This document shows, piece by piece, positions 33,641 through 42,006 of a stretch of DNA of 64,000 nucleotides. Positions within the stretch are counted from its first letter, which is position 1, and each line of letters begins with the position of its first letter. The DNA lies in contig JBCCFL010000033.1 of assembly GCA_039029735.1 (NCBI GenBank), forward strand, positions 1 to 64,000. The letters are read 5' to 3'. Source of the stretch: CADEDH01 sp039029735. Its GTDB lineage: Bacteria; Actinomycetota; Acidimicrobiia; Acidimicrobiales; SZUA-35. The notes beneath the pieces are model-generated. The model did not search any database, was not told where the DNA came from, and saw only the letters and a list, made by a program, of their open reading frames with translations. The position numbers and the translations under genes were made by a program.

Positions 33641-34588
33641 GTGGACAACGTGCTCGTACGCAAAGGCGCAGCCGAATTCGTTGGGACCGCGCTGCTGCTC
33701 GGAGCAGCGATCGGCGGCGGTCAGGCCGCAACGGCGACTGGCGCTCCCCCGCACATCGCCCTACTCATCGCCACGATGGCGGCGGCCGCCACCCTGTTCA
33801 CGGTGCTGCACGCGATCGGCCCCGTGAGTGGCGGCCACGTGAACCCCGCCGTGTCGATCTCGATGCTGGCCACCCGCAACCTCTCCCCGACCGAGGCGAT
33901 CGTGTACGTCGCCGCACAGGTGAGCGGTGGCATCCTCGGGGCAACGGGCGCCAACGCGGTGTGGGACGTACCCCTCGTGGCGGGTCCGGGTTCGGGTTCG
34001 GGCACCCTGTCGACGGCCTCCTACGGCGCCGAGATCATCGCCACCTGTGCCCTTGTGGGCGCCATCCACGCGGCCGTGCGCGGCGGCAATGACGCTCGCC
34101 TGCCGATGATCGTGCCGGCTGCCGTGATCGCAGGCTCGTTCGCTGCACCCTTCGGGATGGCGAACCCGGCGGTGACCCTCGCTGCTGGCATCGTGGGCGA
34201 TGCCATGTCGATCGGACCGATCCTGGTGCTGGTCGCTCTCGAGCTGGCGTCGGCCGTGGCCGTTGCCCGCGCCGTGGCCCTGCTTTACGGGAAACTGGCG
34301 AGCCAGGCGGCCGAACAGAAGGCGTTCGAGGTCACGCTCGATCGCACGCCGACCGTCGAGCTCGACGTGGTCACCGATGCGATCAAGGCTGCAATCCGAG
34401 AGAACGACAGCGTGTTGCGCACCGCCGACGGCGGTTGGCGCGTGGTGTTGCACGACGCGTCCGACGAGGTGGTCGAAGCAGTGCGTCAGCGGGTGTCGGC
34501 GTTCGTCGAACTCGCCATCGACGTGACGCAGGGCCCTGGTGCCGGCCCCGTGGTGAACCTCGTACCGGTTCCAGACCCAGGCTCATGA
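33641..34588 (+). CDS. Aquaporin/MIP-family channel with extra C-terminal cytosolic domain
   Basis: 315 residues from a GTG, after GAAGGGGACC. Six helices and two half-helices are visible, with HVNPAVS (NPA at 68-70) and MANPAVTLA (NPA at 175-177). After the second NPA the usual Arg of the selectivity filter is Val178, as in arsenite-associated channels of actinobacteria, so the pore may pass larger uncharged solutes. Residues from about 235 form a non-membrane tail: AIRENDSVLRTADGGWRVVLHDASD, followed by helix VVEAVRQRVSAFVE and VELAIDVTQ. The tail resembles the second half of a GGDEF domain with a broken GGDEF motif. Confidence 0.8.
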   Translation: MDNVLVRKGAAEFVGTALLLGAAIGGGQAATATGAPPHIALLIATMAAAATLFTVLHAIGPVSGGHVNPAVSISMLATRNLSPTEAIVYVAAQVSGGILGATGANAVWDVPLVAGPGSGSGTLSTASYGAEIIATCALVGAIHAAVRGGNDARLPMIVPAAVIAGSFAAPFGMANPAVTLAAGIVGDAMSIGPILVLVALELASAVAVARAVALLYGKLASQAAEQKAFEVTLDRTPTVELDVVTDAIKAAIRENDSVLRTADGGWRVVLHDASDEVVEAVRQRVSAFVELAIDVTQGPGAGPVVNLVPVPDPGS

Positions 34589-34629
34589 CCGACGAGCCCG
34601 AGGGCGACGCTCGCGGCGCAGTAGTTGTC

Positions 34630-34658
34630 TTGACAATCTTTGCTTGAGCAACCATTAT
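34630..34658 (+). promoter_or_regulatory. Promoter for the pirin gene, probably leaderless
   Basis: TTGACA at 34630-34635 is a perfect -35 box, followed after 17 bp by CATTAT at 34653-34658, a -10-like box. The expected transcription start falls at about 34665-34666, the GTG start codon itself, so the mRNA would have no leader. TTGTC-TT-GACAA (34625-34636) is an inverted repeat over the -35 box and could be an operator. The region is AT-rich compared with its surroundings. Confidence 0.65.
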
Positions 34659-34665
34659 TAGTTGT

Positions 34666-35526
34666 GTGGACAATGATCTGACCGACCGTTCCATCACCAC
34701 CGTGTACGAGCCAGAGCCGCAGCCCGGCACTGGCATTCTCCACCCATTCCCCACGGCCGAGATCCCGCACCTCGATCCGTTCGTGTTCCTCGACACGGGC
34801 GCCCCGAGACACCTCGGCGAGCACGAGATCTTCGTCGGCCCCCATCCCCACCGAGGCGTGCAGCCCGTGTCGCTGGTGTTCCGCGCTCGCATCGAACACC
34901 GGGACTCGCTCGGCAATCACGCCACCGTGACCTCGGGTGGCATGCAGTGGCTCGTCGCCGGAGCCGGCGCGCTCCACGAGGAAGTGCTCAACGGCGACGA
35001 GAAGGGCGTGTTCCACATGGCCCAGCTGTGGGTGAACGTGGCCGCCGACCAGAAGATGGGCCCACCCGCACACCATGCGGTGGCGCCCGACGAGGTGCCA
35101 GTCCTCACCGACCTGGCGCCCGGTGTGACCGTGCGCCTGTTTGCCGGCGAACTCGACGGTGTGTCGGGGCCTGCGCCCCTGGGTACGCCGGTGCTCATCG
35201 CCCACGTGATGGTGGTCTCCCCCACGTCAGTGACCATTCCGATCCCGCCCGGATGGACCACTGGCGTGACCGTGGTCGACGGTGCGATCGATCTCGACGG
35301 TCGGCACGGTCTGGCTGCGGGGGCCACGGCGGTGTACGCCGACGACGGCGACCAGATCACGATCGGATCCACCACAGGCGGGGAGGCGTTGGTGATGGCG
35401 GGCCAGCCGATCGGTGAACCCGTGGTGATGGGCGGCGGATTCGTGATGACGTCCGACGACGACATCGCCGTTGCGTTCGAGGATCTGAGGGCCGGCCGCT
35501 TCGGCGACCTGACGCCGTCACGCTGA
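34666..35526 (+). CDS. Pirin-family cupin protein
   Basis: 286 residues from a GTG. The N-terminal cupin has the metal-binding segment GPHPHRGVQPVSLVFRARIEHRDSLGNH, followed by VTSGGMQWLVAGAGALHEE, both diagnostic for pirins. FHMAQLWVNVAADQKM and the second cupin half with HVMVVSPTSVTIPIPPG complete the double barrel. Bacterial pirins bind Fe and have been linked to quercetin dioxygenase-like activity or to redox control; the role here is unknown. No Shine-Dalgarno is present, in agreement with a leaderless transcript. Confidence 0.87.
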   Translation: MDNDLTDRSITTVYEPEPQPGTGILHPFPTAEIPHLDPFVFLDTGAPRHLGEHEIFVGPHPHRGVQPVSLVFRARIEHRDSLGNHATVTSGGMQWLVAGAGALHEEVLNGDEKGVFHMAQLWVNVAADQKMGPPAHHAVAPDEVPVLTDLAPGVTVRLFAGELDGVSGPAPLGTPVLIAHVMVVSPTSVTIPIPPGWTTGVTVVDGAIDLDGRHGLAAGATAVYADDGDQITIGSTTGGEALVMAGQPIGEPVVMGGGFVMTSDDDIAVAFEDLRAGRFGDLTPSR

Positions 35527-35578
35527 ATCGCCCACGGATGACAGGTTCCTGACACTCGGGGTCACTAGCCTCCGGGGC

Positions 35579-36112
35579 ATGAGCCAACAACACATCGACA
35601 TCTGGAACGCAAGCGCCGACGCGTTCACCGCCCGCTACGAGGCGATCACCGACGACCAGTGGAGCGTCGCCACGCCGTGCGCGGGGTGGAACGTCAAGGA
35701 GCTCGTCGACCACGCCGTTGGTGTGCAGGCCCAGTACTGCGGGGGCCTGCTCGGCGCCGAGATCCCCGAGGGCGCCGACTGGCCAACGGCCCGCGACGCG
35801 ATTCGCGCCGCGCTCGCCAACGAGGCTGCCCTCGAGGGCACCGCCGAGATGGGCCCGATGGGCACGGTGCCCAAGACGGTGCCCTTCGGCGTCGCCGCCA
35901 GCGACCTGCTGATCCACACCTGGGACGTGGCCCGCGCCATCGGCGCCGACGAGACGCTGCCCGAGGGCCCCGTGGCCGCCACCCACGCTGGCCTGCAGCG
36001 CTTCCCCGAGGCGGCGATGCGCAGCGAGGGCATGTTCGGCGCCGCTGTCGAGGCGGTTGACGGGGCCGACATGCAGACCCAGATGCTGAACTTCGCCGGT
36101 CGAACCGTCTGA
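35579..36112 (+). CDS. TIGR03086-family metal-binding protein (DinB/maleylpyruvate isomerase-like fold)
   Basis: 177 residues. SVATPCAGWNVKELVDHAVG near the start and SDLLIHTWDVARAIGADETL in the middle are the diagnostic TIGR03086 motifs; the His residues of VDHAVG and IHTWD would bind a divalent metal in a four-helix bundle. The family is abundant in actinobacteria and is related to mycothiol-dependent maleylpyruvate isomerases, but functions are mostly unknown. It follows the pirin gene by 52 bp in the same orientation and converges on the LtrA-like gene. Confidence 0.88.
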   Translation: MSQQHIDIWNASADAFTARYEAITDDQWSVATPCAGWNVKELVDHAVGVQAQYCGGLLGAEIPEGADWPTARDAIRAALANEAALEGTAEMGPMGTVPKTVPFGVAASDLLIHTWDVARAIGADETLPEGPVAATHAGLQRFPEAAMRSEGMFGAAVEAVDGADMQTQMLNFAGRTV

Positions 36113-36149
36113 ATCGAAGCGCTCGGGGAGACGATCCCGGCTGGCGCCG

Positions 36150-37679
36150 CTAGGAGTGCGTCATGCTCCAGTCGGGATCGGTCACCTCGTGCTCGTAGCA
36201 GTACGCCCACGTGGCCCCAGCCTCGATCGAGATCATCACAGGATGCCCGGTCTCCTGGAAGTGCTCGGTGGCGTGGGCGCCGACTGAGTCGTCGCAGCAG
36301 CCGACGTGGCCGCAGGTGAGGCACATTCGGAGCTGCACCGGATCCACGCCGTGCTCGACGCAGTGCGGGCAGATCGCCGGCGGAATCTCGTCCCGGGCCT
36401 TGGCCGCCTCCAGGTGCTCGCACGTTCCCGCGAGGTCAGAGATCTGCGACTCCACCTCGCGGGTGAGGCGGTACTCCGACTTCTGGGCGGCGACCACCTC
36501 CACTCCGATCTGGCCCACGACGATGGCAGCGATGAGGCCGATGCCGACGAGTGCGGTGATCGTTCCCGTGATGAGCAAGGCCGCCACGGGAGCGATGAGA
36601 ACGGCGGCAACCACCCGAGGCCCGACTCGTTCTGGAGCTTCGATGGCGAAGTGGGTGCTCACGGTCACGAGGTCGAGCACGGCCACCGACAACAGGATCA
36701 CGATCAGCGCCCCTGCGAGCAGCAGCGTGTAGTTGTCCTTGAAGTCGTCGGCCACGGCCTCGACGCCCACGATCTTCTTCGCCGCCACACCGAACGCGGT
36801 GATGCTGAGGGCCAGCGGCAAGTGGGTGTACACCCAGATGAGGTTGTTCGTCGGTGGCCGGGAGGACAGAACGCTGGTGGAGCGGATGTGGGCGTCGGCC
36901 ACGTCGTCGAAGTAGGTCCACCAGAGGGCGAACAAGATCAAGAACCCGAGACCGGCGAAGAGATGGGTGGTCGGCGAGAGCCCGATCACGCTCACCTCGG
37001 TGAGCGTCTTCACGAACGTCTCACCGAGCACGATGATCGTGAACAGGGCGTATCGCTCCTGGAAGTGTTCGGCGTAGGCGGCCCGGATCTCGGGGGTGTT
37101 GTTACGGGGATCGGACGGGCGCCGCACCCCGAGCACGGGGGCGATGAACTCGATGCCGAGTGCGACGGCCCACACCACGATGGCGGCACGGCCCGGCACG
37201 ACCACCGACGCAGCCCACAGCACGGTGGCCGCCCCGAAGAACCTCAGGAAGTGATCGATCTGGTCGCGGGCCTGTGGCACACGGGACCGGGCCCGCAGGT
37301 ACATGATCAGCAGCGGGATGCGAGACCCGAGGTAGGCCACCGGCAACCATCGCTGCCAGTTCTCAGGGGTGGTCGCGGCCAGCACAGCGATGTTGCCAAC
37401 GGCGAACATCTGCACGAACGTGAGCAGGCGATGCACCACGTCGTCCACGGCATAGCGATTGATGAATGCAGTGGCCCCGGTCCAGGTCCACCACAGCACC
37501 ACGAACGCACCGACGAACGCTGCGGTTCCCGCCCAGGAGATGTCGCTGGAGAGTCGGTCGCCCAGCTGGATGAGGGCCGCCACATAGACGAGGTCGAAGA
37601 AGAGTTCGAGCCAAGTCACGCGACCGTCTTCGGCCACTTCGTGGCGCAGGCCGGGGGGCTGCCACTTCGTCAGCGGCAT
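36150..37679 (-). CDS. LtrA-family membrane protein fused to a UBP-type zinc finger
   Basis: 509 residues. The first about 400 are an LtrA (low temperature requirement A) membrane domain of about ten helices, starting with VTWLELFFDLVYVAALIQLG and containing ERYALFTIIVLGETFVKTL. The C-terminal about 85 residues are a UBP-like zinc finger: CEHLEAA, ICPHCVEHG, MCLTCGHVGCCD, then GAHATEHFQETGHPV with His ligands. LtrA function is unknown. Such fingers bind ubiquitin C-termini in eukaryotes, but stand-alone copies exist in actinobacteria. The fusion of the two is unusual. Confidence 0.82.
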   Translation of the reverse strand: MPLTKWQPPGLRHEVAEDGRVTWLELFFDLVYVAALIQLGDRLSSDISWAGTAAFVGAFVVLWWTWTGATAFINRYAVDDVVHRLLTFVQMFAVGNIAVLAATTPENWQRWLPVAYLGSRIPLLIMYLRARSRVPQARDQIDHFLRFFGAATVLWAASVVVPGRAAIVVWAVALGIEFIAPVLGVRRPSDPRNNTPEIRAAYAEHFQERYALFTIIVLGETFVKTLTEVSVIGLSPTTHLFAGLGFLILFALWWTYFDDVADAHIRSTSVLSSRPPTNNLIWVYTHLPLALSITAFGVAAKKIVGVEAVADDFKDNYTLLLAGALIVILLSVAVLDLVTVSTHFAIEAPERVGPRVVAAVLIAPVAALLITGTITALVGIGLIAAIVVGQIGVEVVAAQKSEYRLTREVESQISDLAGTCEHLEAAKARDEIPPAICPHCVEHGVDPVQLRMCLTCGHVGCCDDSVGAHATEHFQETGHPVMISIEAGATWAYCYEHEVTDPDWSMTHS

Positions 37680-37814
37680 GGTGAAATCCTGCCAATCATG
37701 CCCATCAGCCTAGAGACCCGATGCAACCCCGACGCCCTTGCCATTGGCGCCGTAGCGAGCACATCCATACCGTGAACCAGTGCGTTCTCGGGGCGAGTGC
37801 GCGTGGAGCTAGCG

Positions 37815-39539
37815 ATGCGGCGGATGACCTGGCGACTGATGGCGGTAGTGGTGTTGTTGGCCACAGTGGTGATCGGCCCGGCCGACGCCGACAGCGTGAC
37901 GGCGCCCGACACGATCAATGTGCTCGGCGAAACCTCGATCGTGCTCGATTCATCGGGGAATCCGGTGATCGCGTACCGCGGCAACAGCGACCTGCGCGTC
38001 CTCGTCTGCGACGACCCGGACTGCACACCGCTGGAGTTCCCGATCGTGCCCGACCTCCCCGGTTCGGTTGGTGAGTACACCTCGATCGTGCTCGACGCCG
38101 CCGGCAAACCCGTCGTGGCATACCACGATGCCACCAACGGCGCGCTGAAGATCATCCACTGCAACGACCCGTTCTGCAACATCGGCGGTGACTCGATCAC
38201 CACCCCGGATCCGGGTGGGAACGCCGGGGCGGACGTCGTTGGCACCCATACCTCGATCGCCCTCGATGGGGCGGGCTTCCCCGTGGTGTCGTACTACGAC
38301 GAGACCAACGAGGACCTCAGGGTCATGCACTGCAACGACGTGAACTGCGCCGGTGGCAACGAGTCAATCGAGATCGTGGACGCCACCGGCAACGTCGGTA
38401 TCTACAGCGACCTCGAACTCGACGCCCTCGGCAACCCGGTGGTGTCGTACACCGATCTCGCTGCCGGTGAGCTGAAGCTGGTGCACTGCAACGACCCCGA
38501 CTGCTCCCGGGGGGGCAATGAGTCCATCGTGGTGGTCGACGACGACGGCGTGACCGGCTGGCACACCTCGCTCGAACTCGACTCGCTCGGCTTCCCCGTG
38601 ATCGCCTACCTACGGATCACCGGCCAGGACGTGAGGGTGGCCCACTGCAACGACGCCAACTGCACAGGCGGCGACGAGTCGCTCACGGCCCCGGAGACCA
38701 TCCCCAACGTTGGCTTCCACATGACGATGGATCTCGACTCGGCCGGGTTCCCGGTGCTTGCCTACTACGAGTCGACCAACGACGACCTCAAGATCATGCG
38801 CTGCAACGACGCCAACTGTGCCGGCAACGACGAGGCAATCGTGATCGCCGACTCGGCCGGCGACGTTGGCCAGGACGCATCGCTCGTGCTGGACGCCAAC
38901 GGCTACCCGGTGGTGTCGTACCACGACGCGACCAGCGGCGACGACTCAGTGTTCGGCGGCGACGGCAACGACCGGATCGAGCTGGGGGCCGGCAACGACT
39001 CGGCCCTGGGTCAGGACGGCGCCGACATCATTCTCGGTGGCACTGGCAACGACATGATCTCGGGCAATGCAGGCAACGACACGCTGCTCGGCGAGAACAA
39101 CCAAGACACGATCTTCGGCGGCTCCGGTGACGACACGATCAACGGCGGCGAGGACAACGACACCCTCGGCGGCGGAAGCGACTCCGACTCGGTGAGCGGC
39201 AACAACGGCGACGACCTCATCTCATCGGGCTCGGGCAGCGACAGCCTGGCCTCCGGCGGCAAGGGCGAGGACCGCGTGAATGGCGGCGGCGGCAACGACG
39301 ACAACGTCCATGGGGACGAGGGCAACGACTTTGTGTCGGGCAACGGCGGTGTGGATGTGGTCGACGGTGACGACGGTAACGATACGGTGCGCGGCGGCCA
39401 GAACGACGATCTTGTGCGCGGTGGCGAGGGCAACGACTTCGTGGCCGGCAACGAAGGCACCGACATCTGTGACGGCGGGCCCGAGACGATCGTCGACCAG
39501 GCCGCCCCCAACTGCGAGACCCTCATCGACATACCCTGA
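37815..39539 (+). CDS. Secreted protein: C-x4-C repeat array joined to RTX calcium-binding repeats
   Basis: 574 residues from the ATG at 37815, preceded by GGAG at 37805-37808. A signal peptide (MAVVVLLATVVIGPADADS) is followed by six repeats of about 50 residues built on a D..G.PV..Y unit and a HCNDxxC motif with a Cys pair in each. A seventh unit starts (ANGYPVVSYHDATSGD) and stops in mid-unit, where the sequence switches to about 20 glycine-Asn-Asp RTX nonapeptides (GGxGND). Those repeats bind Ca2+ outside the cell. The short C-terminus has two Cys (DICDGG, NCETL). Function unknown; no T1SS genes are adjacent. Confidence 0.82.
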   Translation: MRRMTWRLMAVVVLLATVVIGPADADSVTAPDTINVLGETSIVLDSSGNPVIAYRGNSDLRVLVCDDPDCTPLEFPIVPDLPGSVGEYTSIVLDAAGKPVVAYHDATNGALKIIHCNDPFCNIGGDSITTPDPGGNAGADVVGTHTSIALDGAGFPVVSYYDETNEDLRVMHCNDVNCAGGNESIEIVDATGNVGIYSDLELDALGNPVVSYTDLAAGELKLVHCNDPDCSRGGNESIVVVDDDGVTGWHTSLELDSLGFPVIAYLRITGQDVRVAHCNDANCTGGDESLTAPETIPNVGFHMTMDLDSAGFPVLAYYESTNDDLKIMRCNDANCAGNDEAIVIADSAGDVGQDASLVLDANGYPVVSYHDATSGDDSVFGGDGNDRIELGAGNDSALGQDGADIILGGTGNDMISGNAGNDTLLGENNQDTIFGGSGDDTINGGEDNDTLGGGSDSDSVSGNNGDDLISSGSGSDSLASGGKGEDRVNGGGGNDDNVHGDEGNDFVSGNGGVDVVDGDDGNDTVRGGQNDDLVRGGEGNDFVAGNEGTDICDGGPETIVDQAAPNCETLIDIP

Positions 39540-39575
39540 CGGCTGCCAGGCTGGCGGCCGCGGCAGGGCTGGAGT

Positions 39576-40370
39576 TCAGCCCTCGACCACTACCCCATCG
39601 ACCTCAGTGGTGATGCCTTCGCCCATGAAACAGAGGTGGCCGGCGGCCTGGTTCATCGCCTCGAAGGGTGCCTCGTAGCTCCAGGCCGCATCGGTGGTGC
39701 CACCGTCGATCGACCAGTAGGTGCTGAAGCCCTTGTAGGGGCAGTGGGTGGTGGTGGTCGACGAGACCAGCCGCTCGGCGGCCACGTCGGCCACCGGCAG
39801 GTAGTAGCGGTTGGGGAACCCGGTCTCCGACACCACGATCGGTCTCGACGACGATGCGATCAGCTCTTCGCCGTTGCGGACGACCACTCGACGGCTCGAT
39901 CGGCGGGCGTCAACCCGGTGATACGGATCGCGCAGGTGCCCGTGCACCTCCTCGTCCTCGTCGAACCAGGCGTCGAGCTTCTCCCAGTAGAAGGCGACGT
40001 AGCCATCGAGCCACTCGGCGCCCTCCACCGGCGTCGGGTACCCCCACACGGCGTTCTCGGCCGACCGGTCGCCGACCGTGATCGTCCAGTAGGCGGCGTC
40101 ACCCTTGAACGGGCAATGGGTGCTGAGATCGGTGGCGGTGAGCAGGTCCATGCGCACGTCGCCGACCGGCACGTACAGCACCGGTGGGATGTTGCTCTCG
40201 TGGAGCTGCTTGCCTGCGGTGGTGTCGAACATGGTCTCGCCGCCGAAGCGGGCGCGCACCCGGCGGGGGAAGTCGTCGAAGAGGATTCGATGGCGGGGGC
40301 CGTCGATCGTGTAGTTGACGTGGTCGGATCCGGATGAGGACAGCGGGGTCTTGCCGAGTGTGAGCGTCAC
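39576..40370 (-). CDS. Protein with two DUF427 domains
   Basis: 264 residues from a GTG at 40368-40370. Two copies of the DUF427 beta-barrel are visible: VRARFGGETMFDT..THCPFKGDAAYWTITVGDR, then RVVVRNGEELIASS..THCPYKGFSTYWSIDG. The TTHCPxKGxxxYW motif is the family signature. DUF427 proteins are common in actinobacteria and have no firm function. Between the two repeats lies EEVHGHLRDPYHRVDARRSSR. The gene stands between the RTX protein and the MFS gene. Confidence 0.87.
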   Translation of the reverse strand: MTLTLGKTPLSSSGSDHVNYTIDGPRHRILFDDFPRRVRARFGGETMFDTTAGKQLHESNIPPVLYVPVGDVRMDLLTATDLSTHCPFKGDAAYWTITVGDRSAENAVWGYPTPVEGAEWLDGYVAFYWEKLDAWFDEDEEVHGHLRDPYHRVDARRSSRRVVVRNGEELIASSSRPIVVSETGFPNRYYLPVADVAAERLVSSTTTTHCPYKGFSTYWSIDGGTTDAAWSYEAPFEAMNQAAGHLCFMGEGITTEVDGVVVEG

Positions 40371-40412
40371 GTTCGGGCCAACCGCGTCGTGCCCACGCCT
40401 ATTCCAACGCTG

Positions 40413-41693
40413 TCACGGGAGGCGAAGCACCTCGGGGCGGCGGGAGAGATACAGGCCCAACCCGGCGAGGCCGATCAGGTTGGCGCCAACGAGCGCGGTC
40501 GGTGCCCCGAACACCTCGGCTGCCTCCCCCAGGGCGGCCATTCCCAGCGGCAGCATGCCGATCGCCATCAGGAGAAGGCCCATTGCCCGCCCCTTCATGG
40601 CGGGTTCCACCGAGCGCAGCACCAGCGCGCTCTGGGTGGCGGCGAACAGCCCGACGAAGCTCGATGCCAGGAACAGCGAGGCGAACACGAGGGCGTAGGT
40701 GTCGAAGAGGGCAAAGCCGAGGAGGAACGTGAACGCGCCGGCGGCACCCGTGGCGTAGGCCGGGCCTCGTGGCACCCGTTCGGTGAGGATCACAAGCGCG
40801 CCGACGGCCATCCCGAGCCCGGTGGCGGCGGCGAGGGCGCCAGTGGCGACCGGCGTTGCGTCCACCCGGTCGGCGATCACGGGCACGATCGGGAAGTAGG
40901 AGAAGTGGAAGAAGTTGGTGAGGGCGGTTACGCCGAGGATCGACGCCAGTACCGGCAGGCGACCGGCCAGCTTGAGGCCGCCCACGAGCAGGCTCACGAA
41001 CGACTCCGCCGGTGGAGCCTTTGTCTCGCTACCGGTCCCAGTGCCTGTCATCGCTGCGGACGGTTCAGCGTGGCCAGGCGTCGAGGGCACCAGGAGCAGC
41101 AGGGCTGCGGCGAGAGCGATGGCGCCGGCGACGGCGAGGTAGGCGCCGCCCGCACCGAAGGCGCCGATCAGCGCACCGCCCGCGAAGGCGCCGACGGCCA
41201 ACCCGAGGGCCGAGGCGAGCCCTTCGAACGCCATCGCCCGGTCCACCTGGGTGTCGCCGACGAAGTCGTGTACGAGGGCCCGTCGCACGGTCATGTCGAT
41301 CACCCATCCCCCACCGGCAGTCACCATGTAGAGGTACAGCAGCCACAGGGGGAGCCGATCGGCCAGGGCCAGAAACCCGATGCCGGCGGTGGCGGGGCCG
41401 AGCACGCCGAACTGGATGAGCAGGAGCAGGCGGCGAGGGAACCGGTCGGACAACACGCCCCCGGCCACGCCGGCGAACAGCAGCGGTGCCCACAGGAGCG
41501 CCCCGGTGAGCTGCACGAGGCGAGGTGAGCCGGTGAGGTCATTCACCACGTAAGCGCCGAGGAACCCGATCGCCCACCGGCACAGGCTCCACACAACCCC
41601 GACGGCATAGGTGGCGGGGAAGCCGCGGGTCGAGAACAAGCGCGCCGTGGCGCTCTGGGCGGTATCGGAAGCAGCCGGGTCGGTGGTGGTCAT
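40413..41693 (-). CDS. MFS transporter
   Basis: 426 residues from an ATG at 41691-41693. Twelve helices can be traced, with the MFS A-like motif GGVLSDRFPRRLLLL between helices 2 and 3 and a matching ERVPRGPAYA in the second half. A Thr/Glu-rich central loop follows helix 6. The closest general type is the drug:H+ or enterobactin-exporter-like MFS; no substrate is evident. The gene follows tRNA-Asn by about 180 bp on the same strand and does not share its transcript with certainty. Confidence 0.85.
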   Translation of the reverse strand: MTTTDPAASDTAQSATARLFSTRGFPATYAVGVVWSLCRWAIGFLGAYVVNDLTGSPRLVQLTGALLWAPLLFAGVAGGVLSDRFPRRLLLLIQFGVLGPATAGIGFLALADRLPLWLLYLYMVTAGGGWVIDMTVRRALVHDFVGDTQVDRAMAFEGLASALGLAVGAFAGGALIGAFGAGGAYLAVAGAIALAAALLLLVPSTPGHAEPSAAMTGTGTGSETKAPPAESFVSLLVGGLKLAGRLPVLASILGVTALTNFFHFSYFPIVPVIADRVDATPVATGALAAATGLGMAVGALVILTERVPRGPAYATGAAGAFTFLLGFALFDTYALVFASLFLASSFVGLFAATQSALVLRSVEPAMKGRAMGLLLMAIGMLPLGMAALGEAAEVFGAPTALVGANLIGLAGLGLYLSRRPEVLRLP

Positions 41694-41876
41694 GAGAACT
41701 CGGCCCGAGTCCACCACACCGACCGCACTCCGAGCGAAGTGGCCCCGCAGCCTCGACTCCTGCCCACTACGGTTCGGGTGGAGCGGCGCACGTGAGGGGC
41801 GATCCGATCCGGAGAGGCAGCGGGCGACGCCGTCCTCGACATCATCGCTCCCGACCGCTCCCGATCAGGAGATGTG

Positions 41877-41952
41877 TGGCTCCGGGGGTGAGGCTCGAAC
41901 TCACGACCCACTGATTAACAGTCAGTTGCTCTGCCAACTGAGCTACCCCGGA
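41877..41952 (-). tRNA. tRNA-Asn (GUU anticodon)
   Basis: A complete 76-nt cloverleaf on the minus strand. Acceptor TCCGGGG pairs with CCCCGGA, the anticodon stem-loop is ACTGA-CTGTTAA-TCAGT, the T-loop is TTCGAGC, and CCA is encoded (41877-41879). It lies 54 bp downstream of rpoD on the same strand and may be read from the same promoter. Confidence 0.96.
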
Positions 41953-42006
41953 AGGACTGTCCGAGGATAGCGCGACTGCACCCGTGCCCGGCGCGCGGTT
42001 TCCTGC

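Noticed and set aside
37815..39539. RTX toxin with type I secretion
   Set aside because: There is a Sec-type signal peptide, no acyltransferase and no T1SS genes nearby; the RTX repeats alone do not make a toxin.
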